Shown: piece after piece, positions 31,067 to 41,094 of the stretch
Layout: each line of letters opens with the position of its first letter
How positions within the stretch are numbered: the first letter of the stretch is position 1
Assembly (NCBI GenBank): GCA_000442015.1
Contig: KE560757.1
Coordinates: 4,101 to 56,601 of the forward strand
DNA length: 52,501 bases
Direction of reading: 5' to 3'
Source: Rozella allomycis CSF55
Taxonomy: Eukaryota > Rozellomycota
Notes under the pieces: generated by a model
Database searches by the model: none
What the model was told of the DNA's origin: nothing
Seen by the model: only the letters and a program-made list of their open reading frames with translations
Made by a program: the position numbers and the translations under genes

Positions 31067-33134
31067 ATGGAGGATTTTCGGAACTTGTCGTGGGATAACT
31101 CCTCATCGAAATCAAAGGACCTTAATAAAGACAAAACGACCATGCAAGAAAAAACAGCCACTTCTCCTTTATCCGCTGCATATTCACAGCCATGTAAGTA
31201 TTGATAACACGTTAAAAAGATTCAATGTCAAATAGATCATTTAATGGCTTTGCCAATAATGATATACAATCTCCAAATTCTAGTATTCCTAGATCTGTAG
31301 TTGATTCTAATAACCAAGCGAAGAAAACATTTGATGATCCATTTGGGAATCTAATTTCGTTTGGCTCTTCCAAAGTGCAATCACCATCAAATATGTCGCT
31401 TGATGAACAAATGAAAATGATTGAAAAACAGAAACAAACGCAAATGCTAAATTCTTTTAGCTCCTTGTCAGTAAAGAGTACATCGCTAAATCCTGTTGCT
31501 GGACCTACTTTTCAAAATCAAAACACCCCTAAAACATCACCTTTAGACACTTGGAATCTTGATTATTTGGAAAATACTTCTCCAAAGGCAAATAGTTCAG
31601 TGAGCAAGAAGCAATCAGAAAGGGAACTTATATTTGATATTTTTGAAACTCCTACAACCATAAAAGTGAAAGATGATGAGAAAAAACCAACGCCATCATT
31701 TCAACAAACCGGTAATTCTGAAAGTATGGCTCTTCCAATTAAACCGACAAGACAGCCAGAACCAATTTTCTCATCGCCAAGGCTAGATTCTAATAAGGAA
31801 TCGAAATCTAGTATTGAAATTCAAAAGTTAGTTGAAATGGGATTTTCTAAAGAAATGGCTACCACTGCATATAATGCATCGAATAGAGATCTTTCCGCAG
31901 CGGTTTCTTTGCTACTGGCAACTCAACAGACCGAAAAGGCGCAACAAATTAAAAGAAATGATTCTAACCAAAGCATAAGTAGCGAAACTGTTTCTAAAGT
32001 GGTATCTAACGTTGCCAATTTTGGTATGAATTTGTTTCAGAAAGCAAAGTCAAAAATATCAAATGTTGTTGAGCAACAGTTGAATAAAGGCTCAAATAAT
32101 TGGCATGATGAAGAAGACGAAGAAGATTATTATAAACAAGACACTAAAGAAACGTCCAATAATTCGAACCAACAGATGAAACCAATTATCCCGCAAGTGT
32201 TCAAAGCCCCTGTGGTTCAGAAACAGAAAATAGAAGCCCCAGATTCAGTCACTCAAGCGGCTGAAATTTTAAAAGAGCAAGGAAATGTATATTTTAAACA
32301 AGGGAATTACACAGATGCTGAAGACAAATACACAAAAGGCATTGAAATGCTCCCTGCTGGGCATGAGCTGTATATCTGTTTATTGAACAATAGAGCATCT
32401 TGCAGATTAAAGAATGGAAGTTATAAATCTGCGGAGGAAGATGCTTCAAAAGTCCTTTCCTTTGAACCCAATGATTTAAAAGCGCTACTCAGACGAGCTA
32501 ACGCTTATGAAGCCCTTGAAAAGTTTGATAAAGCTCAGGCTGATTACAAATCTATCTTAACTCTGGATCCGTCTATCAGCTCAGCATCACAGGCGTTATC
32601 CAGGATTAACAAGGGATTAAAACAATTAAACGATGGAAATACAATAGAGAAAAGTATTAATTCTGAAATTAAATCATCGTAAAAATGTATTTTGAAAATT
32701 ACTCTAGTCACGTTGACCCTTCGGTAAAAGCAGCTCAGGAAGCAATCGTGAATAAACTAAAGGAGCAACAAAAAGCCGCCGAAGTTGAAGAGCAAGAAAA
32801 ATTAAGTTTCAAGGATCAAGTTGATGATAAAGTAATTAAATGAATTCAGAATTGACAGATTAACGCTTGGAAGCATCAAAAGGAAACCAACATAAGGGCG
32901 CTTTTATCATCTCTCGAAGTAATTTTGTGGAAAGAACTAGAATGGAAGCCTGTGAACTTGTCTGATTTAATTCAACCGAATAAAGTTAAAATTCAATATA
33001 TGAAAGCAATCGCCAAGTTACATCCTGACAAGTTGGGTAACAATCTGTCAGTTGAGCAAAAAATGATAGCCAATGGTATCTTTTCTGTTCTTAATCAGGC
33101 ATGGGATGCTTTTAAAGCTCAAAATAATATGTAA
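31067..33134 (+). CDS. SWA2: Auxilin (Swa2-type: UBA, TPR, J domain)
   Basis: Clathrin-uncoating co-chaperone that recruits Hsp70 to coated vesicles. Exon 1 begins MEDFRNLSWDNSSSKSKD; introns of 26 nt (31194-31219), 29 nt and 27 nt give 661 residues. A disordered N-terminal third is followed by a UBA domain (SSIEIQKLVEMGFSKEMATT), a TPR domain (AAEILKEQGNVYFKQGNYTD onward) and a C-terminal J domain: AWKHQKETNIRALLSSLE, then KVKIQYMKAIAKLHPDKLG with the HPD triad and NQAWDAFKAQN at the end. The UBA-TPR-J order is that of yeast Swa2 and differs from animal auxilins, which carry a PTEN-like domain, so it supports a fungal source. Confidence 0.94.
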
Positions 33135-33170
33135 AAATAAATTATGCATTATGACAACTACTTCAATTCT

Positions 33171-33570
33171 TTATGGATAATATTTCCAATCTGGTTCTTT
33201 CATACGATCATACAAACTACCCAAGAGTTCCTTAAAAAATGGCTCCTGTATACCATTAGCAATTCGTTCTTTACTATCTATTATTGTTAAGCTTACCCTT
33301 TCTTCCTTTCGATACATAATAATTAAACACACCCGCTACACCAAAAGGAAAGAAGAATGCATAAAAGTATCTGTCGCCGTGGGAGCGACCCATATGTAGC
33401 CAATGTGCGTACCTAACCCTGAAAGAGGTACCTTTAGATGGAGTCTTGTTCTTAAAAACTCTAAAAGTATCCTTTATCTTGGTATTCTTAAATTCATCGA
33501 ATGGATTAACAAGTGGATTGGGGAGAGTGATGGCTCTTTTCAATACCATTGGTGGCTGAGAGAACAACAT
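33171..33570 (-). CDS. Small single-pass protein, probably mitochondrial
   Basis: 123 residues from two exons (28-nt intron, donor GTAAGC). The N-terminus is basic without acids for 20 residues (MVLKRAITLPNPLVNPF), the middle has one aromatic-rich membrane segment (YFYAFFFPFGVAGVFNYYV) and the tail is helical and ends KEPDWKYYP. The size, basic start and single helix are like accessory subunits of respiratory complexes, but I cannot match it to a known one. Its stop is 36 bp from the convergent auxilin stop. Confidence 0.6.
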
Positions 33571-33649
33571 TGAACATTCTACAAATTATGTCAAAAAGTA
33601 TTTTATTAAAGTTAATGCTTCATTAGACCAGCTTCTGTCTTGCAAGTAG

Positions 33650-34615
33650 TTAAACCCGCACTTCCTTGCGAATGTGAGTTGGATTGGGTACAGATGATCT
33701 TACACCCAAAGGGTTTTTGGAATAGGATAAACGTATGCCTCCCTTTTTAGAGCAGCGTAACATTGTTCCTTGAAGTTGATGCATTGCTGCAGTTGAACAC
33801 AAAATGTCTTGGAATTCAACAAAACACATAGGACCATTGTCCTTCACACGGAAACTTAATCTGCGATATCCATGACATTTAATAAACACATCTCTTAGCT
33901 CTGTTTCTGTTGCATTTGGTGGCAAGTTTCCAACATAAAGAGTGTTACATGGCGCATTTTCAACAGCAGTAATGAATTGATCAAGAATACCCGATGACAG
34001 TTGTATTGTTGTATTCTTGGCAGGCATGTTAACTGGACTTGGAGGTAATGGAGGACTGATCGCTTCTGCTAAAACTGGGCTGCTGGACATATCGGGAAAT
34101 GTATAATTGCTAATATCTTCAGGATCAGGCAAAGGATCAAAAGGAGGAGGTTGCAATACAGGGGAAGGCAATTTACTTTCTTGAGTCCAAAGAGCAAGAT
34201 CCGGGAATGATGGTCTGCGATACATTGCTTCGTCAAATTCAAAAGGAGAAAAGCTAAGTGTCTCACTGGCATCTGAGGTTTCATTGCGTTCTTCCTTTTC
34301 AAAATTGATGTTTTTCGAAACTAATCCGGCAGTCAAATGCTTTTTGCCATTAGTTTCTGCTCTCCTTCCAGTGATTCTTTCACATGCCTGCAAGGCATAC
34401 TCTTTACTATAAAAATGAGCGAACCCGACCAATTGAGTTTTGGATGATACCAATGGTGGCAAATTGTCTCTCCAGGCCTCTTCTGGTGGATTTTTTAGAA
34501 CTGCAAAGTCAAATCCATCGCAAAAGGTAAACATGTTTTGAAACTCTCTTTCTTGTATATCTTCAGGGAGTCCAGTAACAAATATTGTTGAAATTTCTTC
34601 AGGTAAGACCGTCAT
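33650..34615 (-). CDS. Whi3-like RNA-binding protein with two RRMs
   Basis: 321 residues, single exon. RRM1 spans about 9-100 (STIFVTGLPEDIQEREFQNM, GFAHFYSKEYALQACE). A proline/serine-rich linker follows, with an FPDMSSSPVLAEAISPPLPP region. RRM2 at about 220-310 has NTLYVGNLPPNATETEL, GPMCFVEFQD and the distinctive closing LSYSKNPLGVRS. That last block is typical of the Whi3/Whi4 and Mde7/RBPMS family, whose members bind mRNA and affect cell-cycle or cell-fate control. Having RRM1 intact is more like filamentous and early fungi than like yeast Whi3. The mRNA targets are unknown. Confidence 0.87.
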   Translation of the reverse strand: MTVLPEEISTIFVTGLPEDIQEREFQNMFTFCDGFDFAVLKNPPEEAWRDNLPPLVSSKTQLVGFAHFYSKEYALQACERITGRRAETNGKKHLTAGLVSKNINFEKEERNETSDASETLSFSPFEFDEAMYRRPSFPDLALWTQESKLPSPVLQPPPFDPLPDPEDISNYTFPDMSSSPVLAEAISPPLPPSPVNMPAKNTTIQLSSGILDQFITAVENAPCNTLYVGNLPPNATETELRDVFIKCHGYRRLSFRVKDNGPMCFVEFQDILCSTAAMHQLQGTMLRCSKKGGIRLSYSKNPLGVRSSVPNPTHIRKEVRV

Positions 34616-34827
34616 TAATACACGTAAGTTACAATGCTAATTGAAGTGGGAGGTGGCTTAATTGAGGCACCCTTGATTTAATTTGGCGTACACGTGATGT
34701 TGTCTTTACGGAAAGTACTGAATAATAACAACAACAAGTTTTAAAGTTTTATATTTTAACACTAATAAAATGAAATCCGCGACAGTGGTCTATTTAAATA
34801 TAGATATGATTTCACGAAATTTACAAA

Positions 34828-35134
34828 ATGAAACTTTTGTTTCCAGCCATATTTTTAATTCTCTTCGTCACTGTATCCTCGGCGTCTATTTTTGATTTTT
34901 TTAGAGGTGAAGGAGATAGTAATTCAGAAAGGACAGAAAGTAAATAGTACGATCCTTACTAACAAAGAAAAGAAACAAGATGAAACCTTTTGCTCAGGTT
35001 ATTTATGTCCTATAACAAACAAGTGCGTTGACGAGCCCAATCTTTGTCCTTGTGAAAACGAACTAAGCAAAAGATGTGTTTTGAAATCGTCATCATGGTA
35101 TACGTGTGTTAATCCCGATGAAAATTGCCCATAA
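34828..35134 (+). CDS. LCL2: LCL2-like secretory protein
   Basis: 92 residues from two exons; a 28-nt intron joins ...NSERTE to KKKQDETFC. It begins with a signal peptide (MKLLFPAIFLILFVTVSSAS) and FDFFRG, then has a Cys-rich core: FCSGYLCPITNKCVDEP, LCPCENELSKRC and YTCVNPDENC. The C-x4-C, LCP and CPCP-like pattern resembles the fungal LCL2 family (long chronological lifespan protein 2), tied to ER-associated degradation. The family is short and fast-evolving, so a different small Cys-rich secreted protein remains possible. Shared 212-bp promoter region with the RRM gene. Confidence 0.68.
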
Positions 35135-35219
35135 TTTGAATAAATGAATTTTTAAGCAGAAAGAAAATTGTTTTTCTCAATCCATATTTCCTTTAATTTT
35201 CATTTGCAGCCTTAATTAA

Positions 35220-36900
35220 ATGTCAAATGCCTATGAATCCAAAACACCTGAAGATGAACAACTATCAATGACGTGGGAATTCTTGGAATATAAAAACTTA
35301 GCTGAAGAGGCAAAAATATTCATTGAAAACAGAAGCAATCTACGAATTGATGGCAGCTCTGAGAATAATCTCGATTTATGCCCTTCGGATAAGAATTTCC
35401 GAGAAATAAGCACTAATTCATCTAAAACACCTAATTCTGGAATGATTAGGAGAACATCAAGTCGCATGCTTATCCTTCCAAATCAAATTGATATGGTGGA
35501 GATTCTAACAAGATACGCAGCTCAAATATATGCAACAATTGAATCAGTTAGCTTTGATGTAGATCAGATCCAAAATGACTTAACATGGTTTCATATTTCG
35601 ATCAAGATGGATTCGTCTGGAGATCTTTGGACCATCAGAAAGTCTTTTCTACAATTCGAAGATCTTGATTTACAGGTAAATATTGGTCTTTATAGTATTA
35701 GATAAAAAATTTAAAGGGTCATGTCCATCCAAAGTTTCCTTCTCGTAAGTTATTCAAAGTCCCAAATCCGAAGAAGAGAGTAAAGAGAAAGGGTCACATG
35801 CAAATCTACCTAGATCAAGTCATTCAATTGTACAAAGAAGATTCAAATGTTATTTCCTTTCTGTCTTCAGACATTTTGTTACCGGGAAATCGCGAGGTCA
35901 CAGATTGTAACACAAGGAGCAAAAAAGAAGTATGCGAATTTAAATGATATAAATCAGCAAATACTAGAAGCAATTGAAGGTTATTTAATCAAGAGAGGCA
36001 AAAATTTTGGTCGATGGAAACCAAGATATTTTGTGCTGAGGCCGGATCGAATTGATTATTATAAAACGAGGTATGGTGGATTCTTGGGAACGATACCTTT
36101 GTGTGGTGCCCTTTTGAAGAATCAGACATCGGATTTTGGGGAGTTCAAACATGGTTTTATTGTTAATGACTCGAACGGCAAAACTCATCTACTTTGCGCT
36201 TCTCATGAAAAGGAAAAAGATGATTGGTTACATGCCATTTATCATAGAATAAATGATTGTAGTTCAAAAATAGTATCCCGTCGCACAAGTTGCGTCATGA
36301 TGGAGGGACGTAGAAATAGTATAGATGATGAAAAGGAGAAAGTTGATAATGGAAACATACCAATTATTTTAAAAAAATGTGTTGCTTATGTAGAACGAAA
36401 CATAAAGGAAGAAGGGCTTTACCGCATATCTGGGTCAACAAAGTCAGTTTCCAATCTCAGAGAGTCAATACGATTGAGTATTGAATCTTTTATATTTTTA
36501 ATCTAGATAGTGATCTAGATTTATCTGCATTTGATGTTCACACTGTGACAACATATATAAAGCTCTACTTGCGAGAAACCCATGAAGCTCTAATTCCTAG
36601 ATCATGCTATCAGGAGTTAGANACAGTATTTTAAGTAATAATCTCTATCAACAGTTGACGATAGATATAAGCTCAATTGATGTAAAATGTGAATTGATAA
36701 AGAATTTCTTGACTAGTATTCCCGCCCCACAATACGAAATGATTAAATTCATTTTTCAACACCTTTGGAACATTATTCAATTTTCTCATAAGAACAAGAT
36801 GACAGCCAGGAACCTTACAATTCTTTTTTCGATCACCTTGGGTCTACCGACGCAAGCGGTTCATTTGTTAACCACCAAGGCAGATGTATTCTTTCAATAA
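35220..36900 (+). CDS. PX-PH-RhoGAP protein (Bem3-like)
   Basis: Rho/Cdc42 GTPase-activating protein with two phosphoinositide-binding domains. Introns at 35676-35701 (26 nt), 35897-35927 (31 nt, weak donor GTCACA) and two of 29 nt give 521 residues. The PX domain runs from about residue 100 (FHISIKMDSSGDLWTIRKSF, then GHVHPKFPSRKLF). The PH domain contains AIEGYLIKRGKNFGRWKPRY and ends DDWLHAIYHRI. The RhoGAP domain has the arginine finger in EEGLYRISGSTKSV, with FLTSIPAPQYEMI and MTARNLTILFSITLG. Single N at 36622 is one unknown base in a Glu or Asp codon; the frame stays correct. The second intron's donor is unusual, so that boundary is less certain. Confidence 0.87.
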
Positions 36901-36969
36901 AAACTATTAATTTATTTCTATTTAAAAAGTTTAAAGTAAAATTCACTGACAGTTGTTCCAAGCCACTAA

Positions 36970-39158
36970 ATGAATAAAAAATCAAAAGCTGAAAGTTTGT
37001 TGGAAAATCTCCCACATCTTCAGAATTTGATTAAGAGAGATCCTATTTCATACAAGGAAGAATTTTTGCAACAGATGACACATTTTGAATCTTCGCTTTC
37101 TATTTTTCAATTGAATCCTACCAAAGAAGATGATCATTTTTCGTCTCTTGTGTCATTTCTTGGTCACGTAACAGTAGTGTTTTAGTTTAAATAGGTTGTT
37201 GGATGTTATCCTGAACATGCCAAAGATTATCCAAAAAAATTAATGGACGTTTTGAATCAGCATTATTTGGTTTTGAACTCCACTGTGCGTAAATCTATTG
37301 TTCAGTCTTTGACATTGTTAAGAAAACATGATGCGATTTCTTCTTTGGAGTAATTTTATTGCAATTGTGTTATGAGATTATTGGAATTGTTTTTTAAACT
37401 GTTTAGATGCAAAGACCAAGCTTTGAGAGAATATATTTATAATTATATTATTACAGACATCAAAGCAGCTAATTCAAAAGCCAAGAATAACAAGTTGAAC
37501 AAGACGTTACAAAATTTTATGTATCAAATGTTGTCTGATTCATGTCGTGTAGCAGCAAAGAAATCAATCGATATAATGATTGAATTGTACAAGAAAAATA
37601 TTTGGTAATTTTTAACTGAAGATTTTATGTAGGAATGATCAAAAGACTGTGAACGTGATTGCCGAAGCATGTTCAAGTAACGACTTGAAGTTGGTTGCTA
37701 CTGCGCTTAACTTTTTTCTGGGTCATGATCAAGAAGAAGAGGAGGAAGATGAAGTAATTTATTTTCAATATCTAGAGTTTAGGATATCCCTGACATTAGC
37801 AGCATTCAACATTCGAAAACTGTCGGAGGAAAAACAAGAGCCAAGGAGACAAAGTTGAAAAGAGCTAAGGCTATTGTTAGAAGAAAGAAGAATAAGGATT
37901 CCAAAGTAGAAGTTTTTAATTTTTCGGCGATCCATTTGTTGAATGATCCTCAAGGGTTTACTGAAAAGTTGTTTTCCAAACTTAGAGATTCACCAAAATC
38001 TCTTCCTTTTGAGATGAAAATAATGGTTATGAATGTGATTTCCAGAGTTATTGGGATTCACAAGTTGACACTTTTGTCTTTTTATCCATTTTTGTTTAAC
38101 TATTTGAATCCACATCAGCAAGAAGTTACTTTAATTTTAACATTTGCAGCCCAATCAACTCATGAGCTCATTCCACCCGAGGACATTGAGGCGATGGTTA
38201 AAACTATTGCTAATAATTTTGTTGCTGATCACTGCGCACCTGAAGTCATTACTGTGGGTCTAAATTCTATTAGAGAAATATGTTCTAGAAATCCATTGGC
38301 AATGAATTCTGATCTTTTAAAAGATTTAACAGAATACAAAGATTACAAGAACAAGGGTGTTGTAATGGCTGCTAGATCGTTAATTCAATTATTCCGAGAT
38401 AAAAATCCAGAATTGCTTCATCGTAGAGAGAGAGGAAAGTTTGTTTCAGAAAATATGAAAGAATTTAAGAAATTACAGTTTGGTGAATCTTTAGCTCTGG
38501 AATCTCTTCCTGGAGTTCAAGTAATTTTTTGATTAATTATCATAAAGTCCTTATTGAAGGAAGAAGAAAATGAAAAAGATTGGGATGAATGGGAAATTGA
38601 AGAAGATGAAGAAGAGAGTGAAGGTGAATGGATCGATATGCCACAAGATGAAGACATTAAATTTGATGATGAAGAAGATGCTGAAATGACTGAAGAAATG
38701 ATTCAAGAAGAAAAAGATTTGAAAACTAAAACGGCTGAATTTCTTCAAACTAAAATTTTGACACCCCAAGATTTTGCGAAAATGAAACAAACAGAAGAAC
38801 AAGATTTAGCTGAAAGAATGGCAGGTGTTAAAAAGTCAAAGAAGAGATCAGCAGACGCCATGAATGAAAATGATGAACTTGTCAACGTTAAAGACATTGA
38901 AGGTTACCAAAAGAGAGCTAAACAAACTTATGAAGAAAGAATGGAATCCATCAAAGTAAAAATAAAATTCATTTTTAATTTTAGGCTGGACGAGAAGGCA
39001 GAGAAAAGTTTGGTTCCAGAAAAGGTAAAAAGGATAAAGAATGCAGCTCTACAAATCGTGAAAAACAAAAAAAGAAAAACTTTCTTATGGTCGCTCACAA
39101 AAAAGAAATTAAAGGAAAATCTAAACTCAAACTTAGAGATAAACAAGTAAAATATTAA
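36970..39158 (+). CDS. SDA1: SDA1, 60S ribosome biogenesis / export factor
   Basis: Nuclear protein needed for 60S pre-ribosome maturation and export. Seven exons with introns of 27, 27, 28, 29, 27 and 29 nt give 673 residues. Diagnostic blocks: [18 protein letters not shown] at the start, HLVLNS-type [64 protein letters not shown] and [16 protein letters not shown] long acidic stretch follows ([18 protein letters not shown]). The last intron restores the conserved tail [17 protein letters not shown] and [19 protein letters not shown]. The start lies 69 bp after the RhoGAP stop. Confidence 0.95.
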
Positions 39159-39268
39159 ATCAATTCAAAAACTTAGCGTTTACTTCGTGAGCATCACATT
39201 CGTCAGAAAATGAAGCGAAAATAAACTCAATAAACTATTTATTCATTGACTCTTTTACACACCTTTAT

Positions 39269-39770
39269 TTAGAATTCATCATTCTTTCTTCCAAACTTCA
39301 TTATCAGCGCACTTTTATAATCTCGAATAAGTTTAATTACCTTAATGTGATCAAAACGTTCTCTACAATTAAAGCTGTACCAGGCGCTGCATTGTTCTTA
39401 TTCTGAAACTCTACAATCATAATCCACACGGATGATATCAATCCACCAAGAATCAATAACATAGTAATTATCAAACAAAATATTCGTGCATTTCGAGTGG
39501 TACTATCGTATGAACTAAATCCATCATCATTCAACACATCCAGTGAAAGTGCATTGATTCTTTTATTCCAAACTCTAATTCTTACAGTATCAAGCCAATA
39601 GTGCTAATAATTCCAGGTATCCAGTGCCCAAAATATATTCCCTTCATATTAACATTTGCATCTATCCACACCCAAAGTGCTATACCAAACTATGGAATTT
39701 TAAATTTAAAAGTTACCAAAATACCACTAATATGTGATACTATCATATTTCTACTGTCTTCTAAGCCCAT
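39269..39770 (-). CDS. VPS68: TMEM50 / Vps68-type four-helix membrane protein
   Basis: 139 residues from four exons (introns 27, 26 and 29 nt). Four hydrophobic segments: VSHISGILFGIALWVWIDAN, GHWIPGIISTIGLILINALS, NARIFCLIITMLLILGGLIS and a last one ending with ITLSALIMKFGRKNDEF. The pattern WVWIDA, then G.ISTI.L..INA.S, then the closing FGR matches TMEM50A/B and yeast Vps68, which act in endosome-to-vacuole sorting. It is clearly related though divergent. Confidence 0.87.
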
Positions 39771-39867
39771 TCTGATTCTCGTAGAGGTGGCTCAGCACTC
39801 TAATCTTGAAATGCACGATAAAAAGTAATTATATACTATGCTATAGGATAACTCCCGTCTTACATTG

Positions 39868-39930
39868 GAAATCTAAATGATGAAATCTATAGACTTNGCA
39901 TTAAAAGTCTAAATGATAAAATCTATAGAC
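39868..39930. repeat. Direct copies of about 30 bp flanking N at 39897
   Basis: GTCTAAATGATRAAATCTATAGACTT-like sequence occurs before and after the N with a few differences. It lies in the spacer between the divergent Vps68 and TEA-factor genes. It is probably a contig overlap, though a real short repeat is not excluded. Confidence 0.5.
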
Positions 39931-39995
39931 TTGCACTATGAAGACGTACATTGTAGGCTGCGTGGCTTGGCGTTCTAATCTATCTAATCGGGGTT

Positions 39996-41094
39996 ATGAC
40001 ACTAGATCAAAATCCTTCTACCCCGAACGATGAGGCATCAATATGGCCGGAAGATGTTGAAATGGCATTCCATGAAGCATTAGCACTGTATCCTCCAATT
40101 GGACGAAGAAAACTCTTGGAAGAAGGCAAGATGTATGGTAGCGAATATCTTTTTTAATAACAGGGAGGAACGAATTAGTTGCAAAGTACATTGAGAAAAA
40201 GACAGACAAGGTGAGATCAAGAAAGCAGGTATCCAGTCACATCCAAGTTTTGAATAAAAAGAAGAAGAAACTTGAAAGCAGATTAGTAAGCAATGAAACG
40301 AAAAGGTTTAAAGGGGCTGGGAACTGATGATGACTTTCGATGCGGTCCATTTTTTGATTCAACGCTCTTTACGTCGTTTCCATTTCACATAAAGAATACA
40401 GAGTTTAGTTATGTTGCATATGATCAAATGGATATGAATCAGGTAATTAATTAATATATTACAAATTGAAACATGTATTCTTTTCACTCACTATGAATTC
40501 GTATCCAGACACTATCAATGAATACATTGACATTGATTTTTGTCAATATAGATTTCCCGGATTGAAAGAATTAAAAGATATTGGCCATCCAAGTGTATTC
40601 TATCATAGCATAATTAATGTAATTTCTCTATTTTAGTGCAAAAGGTCAATACAGATCTACCGCGGAAAACGTCACAGTGGAAATTTAATTTGAAATGCCG
40701 ATTTGATTCTACAGAGAGTTTTACATCAAGATGTTGGACACTGGTATTTTCGTTCGGCAAAACAATAATTGATAAAAAGCAGGTCGTCCAGAGTATAAAG
40801 TGTAAAGATGGTTATACATTTTGCTTTGACCATAANTGTAAAGACGGTTATACATTTTGCTTTGACCATAATCCATTATGCCAGTTTGTAGAATCTCTAA
40901 CAAATGAAATGATTGGGTTGCAGTCTATTGATTTACAACAAAATGTTCTCGACAATATTTCAGTTTTACAGGTTCATAAATGAATTTTCTATTAATAGAT
41001 CGTCTATGACATGAATCAAGAAACAATTCTGTATTGCAATGCAATAATATTTCAAATTGACAATCATTATAACAAGATACTGAAAATTAAATAA
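39996..41094 (+). CDS. TEA-domain transcription factor with C-terminal YAP-binding-like domain
   Basis: TEAD/Scalloped/Tec1/AbaA-type DNA-binding protein, about 318 residues. The TEA domain lies near the start: WPEDVEMAFHEALALYPPIG, then (after a 26-nt intron) KMYGRNELVAKYIEKKT and RKQVSSHIQVLNKKKKK. The second half follows the vertebrate TEAD YAP-binding domain in order: YKLKHVFFSLTMNSYPD, FPGLKELKDIG, then SQWKFNLKCRFDSTESFTS, WTLVFSFGKTII, DHNPLCQFVESL, QNVLDNISVLQIVYD and ETILYCNAIIFQI. Other introns are 28, 26 and 27 nt. One junction near 40441-40460 is unresolved: the frame changes with no AG acceptor, best explained by one missing base or an unusual splice. A 36-bp copy flanks the N at 40836. 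The stop overlaps the DOCK stop by 8 bp. Confidence 0.85.
40801..40872. repeat. Direct copies of about 35 bp flanking N at 40836
   Basis: TGTAAAGAYGGTTATACATT and the bases up to GACCATAA occur on both sides of the N with one difference. The encoded CKDGYTFCFDHN is needed only once to align with TEAD proteins, so one copy is an assembly overlap. Confidence 0.75.

Noticed and set aside
35676-35716. A 41-nt intron in the RhoGAP gene
   Set aside because: A 26-nt intron ending at 35701 keeps the frame (QIKNLKGHVH) and fits the size class.
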